A stretch of DNA of 64,000 nucleotides, taken from contig JAUNJJ010000007.1 of NCBI GenBank assembly GCA_030533325.1, forward strand, positions 1 through 64,000, in the 5' to 3' direction. Below, in pieces: positions 42,006-50,461 of the stretch (position 1 is the stretch's first letter; each line of letters begins with the position of its first letter). The position numbers and the translations under genes are program-made. Origin of the DNA: Oscillospiraceae bacterium. GTDB lineage: Bacteria; Bacillota; Clostridia; Oscillospirales; Ruminococcaceae. A model generated the notes under the pieces. The model was not told the origin of the DNA. It searched no databases and was given only the letters and a program-made list of their open reading frames with translations.

Positions 42006-42704
42006 ATGTCATCAGAATATGACGTCATGATCATTGACAGTGACCCTGTCTGTAGAAGAACACTCGAATGCATTCTAAGTACAAGCTGTTTTGAAACCTC
42101 ATCGGCACCGGACGGCCGTGAGGCTCTTGAAAAGATGAAAATCAGCCTTCCTGACATAATTATACTCGATCTTACTCTGCCAGACATTGACGGAATCAGA
42201 CTCCTTAAGATGATTAGAAATCGTACAGAAAATCCTGTGCTTGTAATTTCCTCAGGAAACACAGAAGAAGAAATTGTAGCGGCTTTTGAAACCGGTGCTG
42301 ATGACTATATTACAAAACCTTTTCGTTCAGTGGAACTTGTCGCAAGAATCCAGAACGCCATAAGACATGCTCCAAAGCTTTCAAAAAGAAACAGCAGCAT
42401 CTTTTCAACCGGTGATATGACTGTAAACTACAGAAAGGAGCAGGTATATATCCGAGGTCAGAAAATTCATCTTACAAAAAATGAATTCAAAATTCTGTCA
42501 TTTCTTTCGCAGAATGCAGGAAAAATTGTATCCTATGAAAAAATAATAAAACATGTCTGGGGAATAAATCCTGGCGGTGATACAAGGATACTTCGTGTAA
42601 ACATAACGAACATAAGAAAAAAGATAGAAAATGATTCAACCAGTCCTGAATACATAATCACGGAACCCGGTACAGGCTACCGAATGCCGTATATGAAATA
42701 TTAA
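42006..42704 (+). CDS. OmpR/PhoB-type response regulator (orphan)
   Basis: 232 residues from the ATG at 42006; the ATG three codons earlier is only 1-2 nt from the AAAGGA site. The receiver domain has the acidic pair IIDSDP, phospho-acceptor Asp in IILDLTLPDIDG, Ser/Thr in VISSGN, and Lys in YITKPF. The C-terminal winged helix has the HLTKNEFKILSFLSQNAGKI and RILRVNITNIRKKIE segments. No histidine kinase is adjacent, so its partner is elsewhere. Followed by a terminator. Confidence 0.9.
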   Translation: MSSEYDVMIIDSDPVCRRTLECILSTSCFETSSAPDGREALEKMKISLPDIIILDLTLPDIDGIRLLKMIRNRTENPVLVISSGNTEEEIVAAFETGADDYITKPFRSVELVARIQNAIRHAPKLSKRNSSIFSTGDMTVNYRKEQVYIRGQKIHLTKNEFKILSFLSQNAGKIVSYEKIIKHVWGINPGGDTRILRVNITNIRKKIENDSTSPEYIITEPGTGYRMPYMKY

Positions 42705-42739
42705 AAAGCTGTGCGTATCCTGAATACGCACAGCTTTTT
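42703..42739. terminator. Terminator between the response regulator and the Wzz-like gene
   Basis: 16-bp perfect stem AAAAAGCTGTGCGTAT / ATACGCACAGCTTTTT with a 5-nt loop; works in both directions. Confidence 0.92.
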
Positions 42740-42748
42740 AATATTTTT

Positions 42749-44293
42749 TTATTTTACTTCTTTGTCAGATTCTTTTTCTTTGGACTTCTTTGACTTTTTC
42801 CCTTTTGACGAAGAATTGTCAGCAGCCTGAACTGTTCCGTACAGTCTCCTATATTCCTGAACACATGAAAATATTACTGCTGTTAAAAGATAAGCAACTA
42901 AAATACATGCATCAATAATGAAAATACTCATCTTTGAATCATTAAACGCATGTTTTATCGTGCTCCAGAATGAAGCATTTGCATATTCAAGGACATTATA
43001 AGCCTTCGGAAATACTACCGTTCTGTAGTAATCGTCTGTTGTCTTGTTTACTGCTTCAATAAGTTCATTAAACTTGGAATTTAGTTCTGCAAGAGCTTCT
43101 TCAACATAAGCTTTCTTAGCTGCTGCATCATTCTGAGTTGATGAATTAATTCTTTCTACTCTCTTGTTATACAGTTCAATCTCCGGTGCAGTTGTAGAAA
43201 GTTTATTCTGTATGGTCTGTTTCTTTTCAAAGAGCCTGTCGTACTCTGCTGATACTTCAGAAGCAGAAACAGCTTCTTCACTGGCTTCGTTTGATCCGAA
43301 CACCATAACGGTATTCTTCTCATAATTAGCAATAGAGTCATTTACTGCTGCAAGTGTTTCATTGTAAAAATTGAGGTTTCTCTGAAGTTCCTCAATTTTA
43401 TACATATAATATGTAAGAAGAACTTCCTTATCCTTTGTAACAGTATGCATAGTTACATAGGAAGAGATTTTGTCAAGATTCAATGTTTTGAGATCAGAAA
43501 TTGTACTTGTAAGATCAGCGAATGAAAGTTCGGTTTCTGCAGAACGGAAACGTGTCGTATCAGTAGCAGAGACCTGAGCAATATATGTTGACAGCTTGTT
43601 AAATGCTGAATCAAACACATCCACAGCTTCAGCATAATCATAATCCTGATAGTCAAATGCATTAAGTGAATTCCCAAGCGACTGGTTATAACCGTATGTA
43701 TCGAAGAAAAACTGGTTATAGCATTCAAGCATCTGATTTAGAAAATCAGCAGCCTCACTGGCACTGAGACCTGTCTGAGCATAATCAAAATGAACTCTGT
43801 ATTGTGTAGGATAGTAGGAAGTATCAGATATCTGTTCAGAAGAAGCTACTTTTCCGTTTCCTTCAAACACATTGCTATATGATGTAATTCTGTTAATTGC
43901 ATCCTGTGGAATAATCCCCTCAAATGTAATGTTTCTTCTGATTACATCACGCTTTTCCGCAGGGAGATTAAGTATCTCGAGCGTCTGATCAATTATTTCC
44001 GGACTCTTGATAGAATTCACATAAAATTTATTGCCGTTAGGATCAAGTCCTTTTTCAACGCCATCAAAAGTAAAACTTACAAGTGATGTTATTTTTTCAT
44101 AATTATCATGTTTTAAAACAGCAGTTGCAGCAAATGCAAGTAAAGAAACCGCAACTGTTACTGCAATCCACAGTGCGCAGAATCTTTTGAGATTCTTGAG
44201 AATACCTGAAACAGAAACGTTAAACTGATTATCATTTTTCTTCAGTTTTTTCTTCAGAACAGCACCAGGATTACTAATTACTTTTCCTTCCAT
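42749..44293 (-). CDS. Wzz-like polysaccharide chain-length/co-polymerase-type membrane protein
   Basis: 514 residues from the ATG at 44293, 6 nt after GGAGG (an ATG four codons earlier overlaps that site). A short cytoplasmic N-terminus, a membrane helix at ~35-57, a large external part rich in coiled coil (~240-400), a second membrane helix near 450-472, and a Lys/Ser-rich cytoplasmic tail. Two membrane helices flanking a coiled-coil domain is the Wzz/CapA layout, but the proline-rich motif before TM2 is not evident. No glycan-synthesis genes are adjacent, so the role is uncertain. Confidence 0.5.
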   Translation of the reverse strand: MEGKVISNPGAVLKKKLKKNDNQFNVSVSGILKNLKRFCALWIAVTVAVSLLAFAATAVLKHDNYEKITSLVSFTFDGVEKGLDPNGNKFYVNSIKSPEIIDQTLEILNLPAEKRDVIRRNITFEGIIPQDAINRITSYSNVFEGNGKVASSEQISDTSYYPTQYRVHFDYAQTGLSASEAADFLNQMLECYNQFFFDTYGYNQSLGNSLNAFDYQDYDYAEAVDVFDSAFNKLSTYIAQVSATDTTRFRSAETELSFADLTSTISDLKTLNLDKISSYVTMHTVTKDKEVLLTYYMYKIEELQRNLNFYNETLAAVNDSIANYEKNTVMVFGSNEASEEAVSASEVSAEYDRLFEKKQTIQNKLSTTAPEIELYNKRVERINSSTQNDAAAKKAYVEEALAELNSKFNELIEAVNKTTDDYYRTVVFPKAYNVLEYANASFWSTIKHAFNDSKMSIFIIDACILVAYLLTAVIFSCVQEYRRLYGTVQAADNSSSKGKKSKKSKEKESDKEVK

Positions 44294-44356
44294 TTTTTCC
44301 TCCATAAGATTTTATTATAAACAGCAAGCATTCTGTAATTTAAACAGAATACATTA

Positions 44357-44385
44357 ATTATATCACATATATAATATTTTGTAAA
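44357..44385 (-). promoter_or_regulatory. Promoter of the Wzz-like gene
   Basis: Minus strand TTTACA (44385-44380), 17 nt, TATAAT (44362-44357). Confidence 0.65.
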
Positions 44386-44458
44386 GATATAATCTCAGGT
44401 ATAAACCGGTGGTAAAGATAAAAAAATCTTTTTTATAATTCAAATTTATACAGTACAC

Positions 44459-44487
44459 TTGAATAAGTGCATGTTATATGATAAAAT
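44459..44487 (+). promoter_or_regulatory. Promoter of the PPK2 gene
   Basis: TTGAAT (44459-44464), 17 nt, TAAAAT (44482-44487). It lies inside the frame upstream of the coding start and so supports the ATG at 44549. Confidence 0.65.
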
Positions 44488-44548
44488 ATTAATAAGAGGA
44501 ATATTTTTATATTTATTCACCAAAGCTATAGAAAAGGAGGAAACTGTC

Positions 44549-46012
44549 ATGTTTAAAAAAATCATCAGCTGCGATAAAAAAATAACTGATCTTAAAGAAA
44601 ACTGCCGTGAACTTAGTTCTGAACTTTCCAGACTTCAGCTTGAAATCGGAATTCAGAAAAGACCGGTGATACTTATTTTTGAAGGCTGGGAAGCTTCAGG
44701 AAAAGGAAGCATAATTTCATCAGTTATCAGATATCTTGATCCGCGTTTTTTTAAAGTTGTCTCTGTAATGCCTGCAACTGAAGAGGAAAAGAAATACCCT
44801 TTCCTTAAACGATACTGGAACGGTATACCCGAAAAAGGCAGAATATCTGTCATGGACAAAAGCTGGTACTCCGAACTTGCAGATTCTTTTCTTGAGGGAG
44901 ACATCTCTGAAGATGAATATGACAAAAGAATAGTATCTGTCAGAAACTTTGAAAGACAGCTTCATGATGACGGATATATTATAATAAAGTTTTTTCTTCA
45001 TATTGATGCTGAGGAACAGAAAAAACGTCTGAAAAAACTCTGTGAAAACAAGAATACAAGATGGCGTGTAACTGAAAAGGACAGATTTCAGAATAAAAAT
45101 TACAATAAATATCTGCGAACTTTCAAAGACATGCTTTCTATTACAGACTTTCCGTTTGCAGGATGGAACATTATAGATGCCAAAAACAGAGCCTTTACAA
45201 AATATGCTGTATTCCGTACTATAACAGAAAAAATCAATAATTCACTCAGCTGTTTCAAACCAGCCGTTTCCTGCAGTTCAGGCTATACAATGATTGAGAT
45301 GCCGGTTCTTTCCGAGGTAGAACTTCAGGGAAAAACCGTTTCCCCTGAAAGATACCCAAAACTGCTGAAAAAATATCAGAAAAAGCTTTCGGAAATACAA
45401 AATCAGCTTTACAGAAAAGGAATACCCCTTATTCTCTGCTTTGAGGGATGGGATGCTGCCGGAAAAGGCGGTGCGATAAAACGCGTTTCGGCCGCACTCG
45501 ATCCACGCGGATATGAAGCGGTTCCGATATCAGCCCCTGATAAAACTGAACTTAATCATCACTATCTGTGGAGATTCTGGAATCATATTCCGAAAAAAGG
45601 CCATATAGCTATATTCGACAGAACCTGGTACGGCAGAGTAATGGTAGAAAAAATCGAAGGATTCACTGAAGAGGAACGCTGCAGCGCTGCGTTTGCTGAA
45701 ATAAACGAATTTGAATATGAACTCAGCAGTTTCGGCGCTGTAATAATAAAATTCTGGCTCCACATCGACAGTGATGAACAGCTCAGTAGGTTCACTCTTC
45801 GTCAGAATACTCCTGAAAAACAGTGGAAAATAACTGATGAAGACTGGAGAAACAGGGAAAAACGTGAGCAGTATGAAGAAGCTGTAAACGAAATGCTTAC
45901 CAGAACTTCAACCTCATTTGCACCATGGCATATTATTGAAGCGAACGATAAGCTATATGCAAGGCTTAAAGTTATAAACACTATAATAAGAACCGTAAGT
46001 AAATATCTATAA
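44549..46012 (+). CDS. pap: Two-domain polyphosphate kinase 2 (polyphosphate:AMP phosphotransferase type)
   Basis: 487 residues from the ATG at 44549 (AAAAGGAGG 9 nt upstream). Two PPK2 domains in tandem, ~25-240 and ~270-487. Domain 1: FEGWEASGKGSI (Walker A) and MDKSWYSEL (Walker B region). Domain 2: FEGWDAAGKGGAIK and FDRTWYGRVMVEKIEGF, the canonical forms. Tandem PPK2 proteins of this kind convert AMP to ADP with polyphosphate as donor (class II). Domain 1 is the more diverged, as usual, where it is often catalytically inactive. Stands alone, with its own promoter. Confidence 0.88.
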   Translation: MFKKIISCDKKITDLKENCRELSSELSRLQLEIGIQKRPVILIFEGWEASGKGSIISSVIRYLDPRFFKVVSVMPATEEEKKYPFLKRYWNGIPEKGRISVMDKSWYSELADSFLEGDISEDEYDKRIVSVRNFERQLHDDGYIIIKFFLHIDAEEQKKRLKKLCENKNTRWRVTEKDRFQNKNYNKYLRTFKDMLSITDFPFAGWNIIDAKNRAFTKYAVFRTITEKINNSLSCFKPAVSCSSGYTMIEMPVLSEVELQGKTVSPERYPKLLKKYQKKLSEIQNQLYRKGIPLILCFEGWDAAGKGGAIKRVSAALDPRGYEAVPISAPDKTELNHHYLWRFWNHIPKKGHIAIFDRTWYGRVMVEKIEGFTEEERCSAAFAEINEFEYELSSFGAVIIKFWLHIDSDEQLSRFTLRQNTPEKQWKITDEDWRNREKREQYEEAVNEMLTRTSTSFAPWHIIEANDKLYARLKVINTIIRTVSKYL

Positions 46013-46055
46013 ATAAATTTATTAACTCATTCTATTAAATATACTGATATTTAAG

Positions 46056-46084
46056 TTGCATAAACTTAATCAAAGATGTATAAT
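46056..46084 (+). promoter_or_regulatory. Promoter of the GH9 cellulase gene
   Basis: TTGCAT (46056-46061), 17 nt, TATAAT (46079-46084), about 65 nt before the start. Confidence 0.65.
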
Positions 46085-46150
46085 GATATGTAGTATGTCG
46101 ACATTTACAAGTCGCTTATAACACAAAATAATTCAGAAAGGTAAATGATA

Positions 46151-48718
46151 ATGAAAAGAAAAAACTTGCTCAGACGCATTCTTGCCGGCTCATTAAGTCT
46201 TGCTGTAATCAGCAGCGCCATTACAGCAGGTACTGTATGTGCAGACGCCGGTGAAAAACCGCCGGAAATATACGAGGATGAAATCGTATTCCCTGATCCG
46301 GATTCATTCAGTTACGATGATGTGGAAGTAAACTTCGCAAAAGCCCTTCAGTATGTCCTTTATTTCTATGACGCAAACAAGTGCGGATATGATAAGGATC
46401 CTGAAACAGGCAAAAAACTAAAGCAGCTTGAATGGCGCGGAGACTGTCATACCGAAGACTATAACATCCCTCTTCAGCCAATTGATGAAGAAGGCGCTGA
46501 TGCCAGATACGGAACAAATCTCTCACAGGAATTCATTGATGAACACAGGGATATTCTTGATCCGGACGGTGACGGATTTATCGACTGCGGCGGCGGATTT
46601 CACGATGCCGGTGACCATGTTAAATTTGGTCTTCCGGGTACATATGCAGCTTCAACACTTGGGTGGGGCTACTACGAATTCCGAGATGCATACAAGGAAA
46701 CAGGTACTCAGGAACACATTGAAGATATTCTCCACTGGTTCAACGATTTTTATATGAAGGGTACATACCTTGATGAAGACGGTAAGCTCCTTGCATTCTG
46801 CTATCAGGTAGGCGAAGGAAACAACGACCACAACTACTGGTGTCCGCCGGAACTTCAGGATACAAAGATGCTTCTTAACTTTGCAAGACCCGCATACTTT
46901 GCAACAACAGACACACCAGCTTCTGATATGTGTGCCGGTGCAGCTGCATCTCTGGCAGTAAACTACCTTAATTTTAAAGATACTGAACCTGAATATGCTG
47001 AAGAAAGTCTTCAGAAAGCCATTGCTCTCTATGACTTTGCAAAGGAAACCCACAAGGAAGCAGAAGACAGCAATGAAGTATTAAGTCTCGGATACGACGG
47101 CGGATTCTATACATCAAGCTATGATTATGATGAACTTGCATGGGCTGCTGTATGGCTTAAGATATGTACAGACAAAGACGAGTACATAGACGATATTATT
47201 GCAGTTGATACCTCTGAATTAACAGAAACAGGCGGATACAAATATACAGGATACCTCAAGCGTATCATGGAAACAACAGGAAGCACCTGGCAGAACATCT
47301 GGGTTCACTGCTGGGATACTGTATGGGGCGGTGTATTTGCAAAGCTTGCTCCTATAACAGATAACGAACGTGACTGGTTTATCTTCAGATGGAACCTTGA
47401 ATTCTGGTCCGGAAAGCCTCACCTCAAATGTGCAGGTCTTGCTGACGAAATCTGGAATATGGATTATCAGCATATCAAAGATATAGACGCCAGTGACACA
47501 ACTTATATTGCAAAAACCCCAGCAGGTTTTGCAATGCTAAACGAATACGGTTCATGCCGTTACAATACAGCTGCCGGACTCTGTGCTGCTGTTTACAGAA
47601 AAGAAACTGCAAATGACAACGAAGAGTATACCGGATTTACAGACTGGGCAGAAGAACAGATGGAATACATCATGGGTAAAAACCCTATGAACCGTCCATA
47701 CATAGTTGGTTACTCGGAAACATCAGCAAGCCATCCTCACCACCGTGCTGCACACGGTTCAACTACATTCAGCATGGATGATCCTCTCGATCAGACACAT
47801 ACACTCTGGGGTGCTCTTGTCGGCGGACCTGATATCAAGGACTGGCACAGAGACATCACAAAGGATTACGTTTACAACGAAGTTGCCGTTGACTACAATG
47901 CAGCAGTTGTAGGTGATCTTGCTGCTCTCTATATGTACTACGGAACAGAGGACATGAAGCCAGATGAAGACTTCCCTCCTAAGGAAGAACCAAAAACTGC
48001 GTTCTGGATTGAAGCAAATATCACTCAGGAAAATGAAGAAAGATCACAGATAACAGTCCGTGTTCACAACGATACAACACAGCCTCCAAGATACCTGTAC
48101 ACAGAAAGCCTTAAGGCAAGATACTACTTTGATATAACTGAACTCATAGAAGCAGGACAGTCTATAGAAGATGTCAGAACTGAAGTTTACTATGATGAAG
48201 TTCAGTCAACAACAGACATGAAGGAATCAGCAACGGTTTCACAGCCTATTCATCTTGAAGGCAACGTCTACTACGTCGAAATAGACTGGACAGGCACACT
48301 TTTCCACGGTGCAAGAGCACTTCAGTTTGGTATCCTTGTCGGTCAGGATGAAAACTATGAAAGCAACTGGGATGCAACAAATGACTACAGCCGTCTCGGA
48401 CTTAAACTTTCTGAAGAATTCGGCGGTACTGACCGCATACCGGTTTACTTTGAAGATGAGCTTGTTTATGGTCGTCCTTATGGTGAAGACTCTGCAGATT
48501 CAGAATTTATTTACGGAGATCTTAATAATGACAAGAAAGTAGATGTTACTGACCTCTCATTCCTCTCACTCTACCTTATCGGCGATATGAAGTTCTCTGA
48601 TATTCAGAAAAAAGCTGGAGATGTTTCAACGGACGGAGCAGTTAATCTTGCAGACCTTGCACGTTTCAGACAGTATCTTTCGAAAAAACCGGGAGTTACT
48701 CTCGGTCCTAAAAAATGA
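46151..48718 (+). CDS. GH9 endoglucanase with CBM3 and C-terminal dockerin
   Basis: 855 residues from the ATG at 46151 (AAAGG about 9 nt upstream; an ATG two codons earlier is closer). Signal peptide ~1-31. GH9 catalytic domain ~55-610: GGGFHDAGDHVKFG near residue 150 holds the Asp pair, SASHPHHRAAHGS the substrate-binding His, and DYVYNEVAVDYNAAVVGDLA the proton-donor Glu. A CBM3-type domain (~625-770; FWIEANITQENEERSQITVRV, LFHGARALQFGILVGQD) fits the processive GH9-CBM3c theme. The dockerin (~790-850) has GDLNNDKKVDVTDL and GDVSTDGAVNLADL. It cleaves cellulose while attached to the cellulosome. Stop overlaps the next gene (ATGA). Confidence 0.94.
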   Translation: MKRKNLLRRILAGSLSLAVISSAITAGTVCADAGEKPPEIYEDEIVFPDPDSFSYDDVEVNFAKALQYVLYFYDANKCGYDKDPETGKKLKQLEWRGDCHTEDYNIPLQPIDEEGADARYGTNLSQEFIDEHRDILDPDGDGFIDCGGGFHDAGDHVKFGLPGTYAASTLGWGYYEFRDAYKETGTQEHIEDILHWFNDFYMKGTYLDEDGKLLAFCYQVGEGNNDHNYWCPPELQDTKMLLNFARPAYFATTDTPASDMCAGAAASLAVNYLNFKDTEPEYAEESLQKAIALYDFAKETHKEAEDSNEVLSLGYDGGFYTSSYDYDELAWAAVWLKICTDKDEYIDDIIAVDTSELTETGGYKYTGYLKRIMETTGSTWQNIWVHCWDTVWGGVFAKLAPITDNERDWFIFRWNLEFWSGKPHLKCAGLADEIWNMDYQHIKDIDASDTTYIAKTPAGFAMLNEYGSCRYNTAAGLCAAVYRKETANDNEEYTGFTDWAEEQMEYIMGKNPMNRPYIVGYSETSASHPHHRAAHGSTTFSMDDPLDQTHTLWGALVGGPDIKDWHRDITKDYVYNEVAVDYNAAVVGDLAALYMYYGTEDMKPDEDFPPKEEPKTAFWIEANITQENEERSQITVRVHNDTTQPPRYLYTESLKARYYFDITELIEAGQSIEDVRTEVYYDEVQSTTDMKESATVSQPIHLEGNVYYVEIDWTGTLFHGARALQFGILVGQDENYESNWDATNDYSRLGLKLSEEFGGTDRIPVYFEDELVYGRPYGEDSADSEFIYGDLNNDKKVDVTDLSFLSLYLIGDMKFSDIQKKAGDVSTDGAVNLADLARFRQYLSKKPGVTLGPKK

Positions 48719-49542
48719 GAATGCTTTGCTTCGACCTTGACGGAACTCTGTTAAGGTCGGATAAAACAATAAGCGATTATTCTCTCAGTATTCTGAAAAA
48801 AATTTCTGCATGCGGAACCGTACTTGTTCCTGTTACCGGAAGACATCTCGGCGGAATCCCGGAAGCAATATTACAGCAAGGCGTAAGCTATGCCATATGT
48901 TCAAACGGTGCCGGCCTTTATGATGTAAAAAACAGGAAACCATTAAAAGAAGAATGCATACCGGACAGCATAATGACAGAGCTTAACAACATTTTTCCGG
49001 AACTCGATATCATGGCGGATATTTTTACATTTGAAAATGCCTACTCAGATGAACGTAATATGAGCATACTGAATGATGTGGATGCTTCTGATGCTGTTAA
49101 GGATTATATCAGAAAAAGCCGGATTATTATCCCCGATGTAAGAGAATTCTGTCTCAGGGAAAGACCTGCCGTTCAGAAAATAACGGCTAACTTCAGAAAA
49201 ATTAACGGCCAGTACAAAAACCGTGATAAACTCCGTACAGTTCTTTCAGAGTACAGCTGCCTGGAATTTGTTACAGGCGGTGCAAATAATATAGAAATCA
49301 CTGTAAAATCAGCTACCAAAGGAAATTGTATAACATACCTCTCAGAGATAACTGGTATACCGCTTTCTGAAACAGCTGCTATAGGTGATACTGAAAATGA
49401 CATCAGCATGCTTAAAACTGCCGGAATAAGCATAGCAATGAAAAACGCAGATCCGGAGGTAAAAAACATTTGCAGATTTATCACTGACTACGACAATGAC
49501 AATGACGGAGCTGCAAAGTTTATCAGGAAAAATTTCCTGTAA
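48715..49542 (+). CDS. Cof-type HAD phosphatase
   Basis: 275 residues. Catalytic motif I CFDLDGTLLRSDKTIS (nucleophile Asp8), motif II VPVTGRH, motif III Lys (SATKGNCI), motif IV GDTENDISMLKTAG. The C2b cap domain lies between. Members dephosphorylate sugar phosphates or nucleotide derivatives; the substrate cannot be told. Translationally coupled to the cellulase by a 4-nt overlap, an unusual partner for a secreted enzyme. Confidence 0.9.
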   Translation: MRMLCFDLDGTLLRSDKTISDYSLSILKKISACGTVLVPVTGRHLGGIPEAILQQGVSYAICSNGAGLYDVKNRKPLKEECIPDSIMTELNNIFPELDIMADIFTFENAYSDERNMSILNDVDASDAVKDYIRKSRIIIPDVREFCLRERPAVQKITANFRKINGQYKNRDKLRTVLSEYSCLEFVTGGANNIEITVKSATKGNCITYLSEITGIPLSETAAIGDTENDISMLKTAGISIAMKNADPEVKNICRFITDYDNDNDGAAKFIRKNFL

Positions 49543-49557
49543 TTGCGACTAAAGCAA

Positions 49558-49606
49558 AAACACCATGAACTCAGATTTTACTTATCTGGATTCATGGTGT
49601 TTTTTA
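49558..49606. terminator. Terminator between the HAD and GH25 genes
   Basis: Long stem (AACACCATGAA with TTCATGGTGTT plus AGAT/ATCT beyond a small internal loop), then TTTTTTATT on the plus strand. It overlaps the end of the GH25 gene. Confidence 0.8.
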
Positions 49607-50461
49607 TTCAAAGAAAATATTTAAATCAGTATGTTTGCTTATACCGTCAATTACCCCTTCATTCGTATACTGCCACATCTTAAAATGATAAGGATATTCC
49701 GGAACGTCCTTATACTCTGCAAGCCAGAGATCATATTCGGAAATAACATCTATACTGTATTTGTCAAATTTGTCTCTGAGAAGATTAAGTGATGCATATA
49801 TAACCGGTTTGTATCCTGCATTTTCAATCGTACTGCAAAATTCAAGAGCACATTTGTTAAGAATTTCGCCGGTTATTCCGTCAGACCTTGCCGCATCACC
49901 GGAAATAGTCTCCCAGTCAAAGGCAACAGGATAAGTAACATTATAATTACTGATAAGATTAAGTACAAATTCTGCTTCTTCCCTTGCTTCCTTTTCGTTC
50001 ACAGCCTGAGAGAAAAAATACACTCCTGTTTCAATTCCGGCGGCAAGAGCACCTTTCATATTTTTTTCAAAATAATCATCTGTATTAAGCAATCCGCTCT
50101 CATACCCGCGAAATCCGGCACGAATCATAGCAAAATCAATACCTGCATCCTTAACTTTATTCCAGTCGATTTCTTTCTGGGCATATGAAACATCAATACC
50201 GACTCTGGATTTCTTTTCGCCGTCCTTATAATATTTCAGACCTCCAAGCGAATAAAAATTTTCCGTTTTATATTTGCTGAAGGTTACGTTGATATTCGGA
50301 ACGGTACATTCCCCAGGTTCTGCAATAACACCAACAGTTCCTCCTGCAATCAGCTTCACAAGAAACCATAATACACCTGTAAAGCACATCACAGCTGCTA
50401 TAAGAAGTATCAGAAGTGTTCCCTGGTGATTTAACTTTCGTCGCTTCTTTTCTGTATTCAT
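49604..50461 (-). CDS. GH25 lysozyme, membrane-anchored
   Basis: 285 residues. N-terminal membrane helix (~15-37, uncleaved-looking), then a GH25 domain: VGIDVSYAQKEIDWNKVKDAG, FAMIRAGFRGY, and AFDWET with the catalytic Asp/Glu, ending LWLAEYKD and MWQYTNEGVIDGI. It hydrolyses the MurNAc-GlcNAc bond of peptidoglycan and acts outside the membrane. The start follows directly on the stop of the GH24 gene, so both wall hydrolases are co-transcribed. Confidence 0.9.
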   Translation of the reverse strand: MNTEKKRRKLNHQGTLLILLIAAVMCFTGVLWFLVKLIAGGTVGVIAEPGECTVPNINVTFSKYKTENFYSLGGLKYYKDGEKKSRVGIDVSYAQKEIDWNKVKDAGIDFAMIRAGFRGYESGLLNTDDYFEKNMKGALAAGIETGVYFFSQAVNEKEAREEAEFVLNLISNYNVTYPVAFDWETISGDAARSDGITGEILNKCALEFCSTIENAGYKPVIYASLNLLRDKFDKYSIDVISEYDLWLAEYKDVPEYPYHFKMWQYTNEGVIDGISKHTDLNIFFE

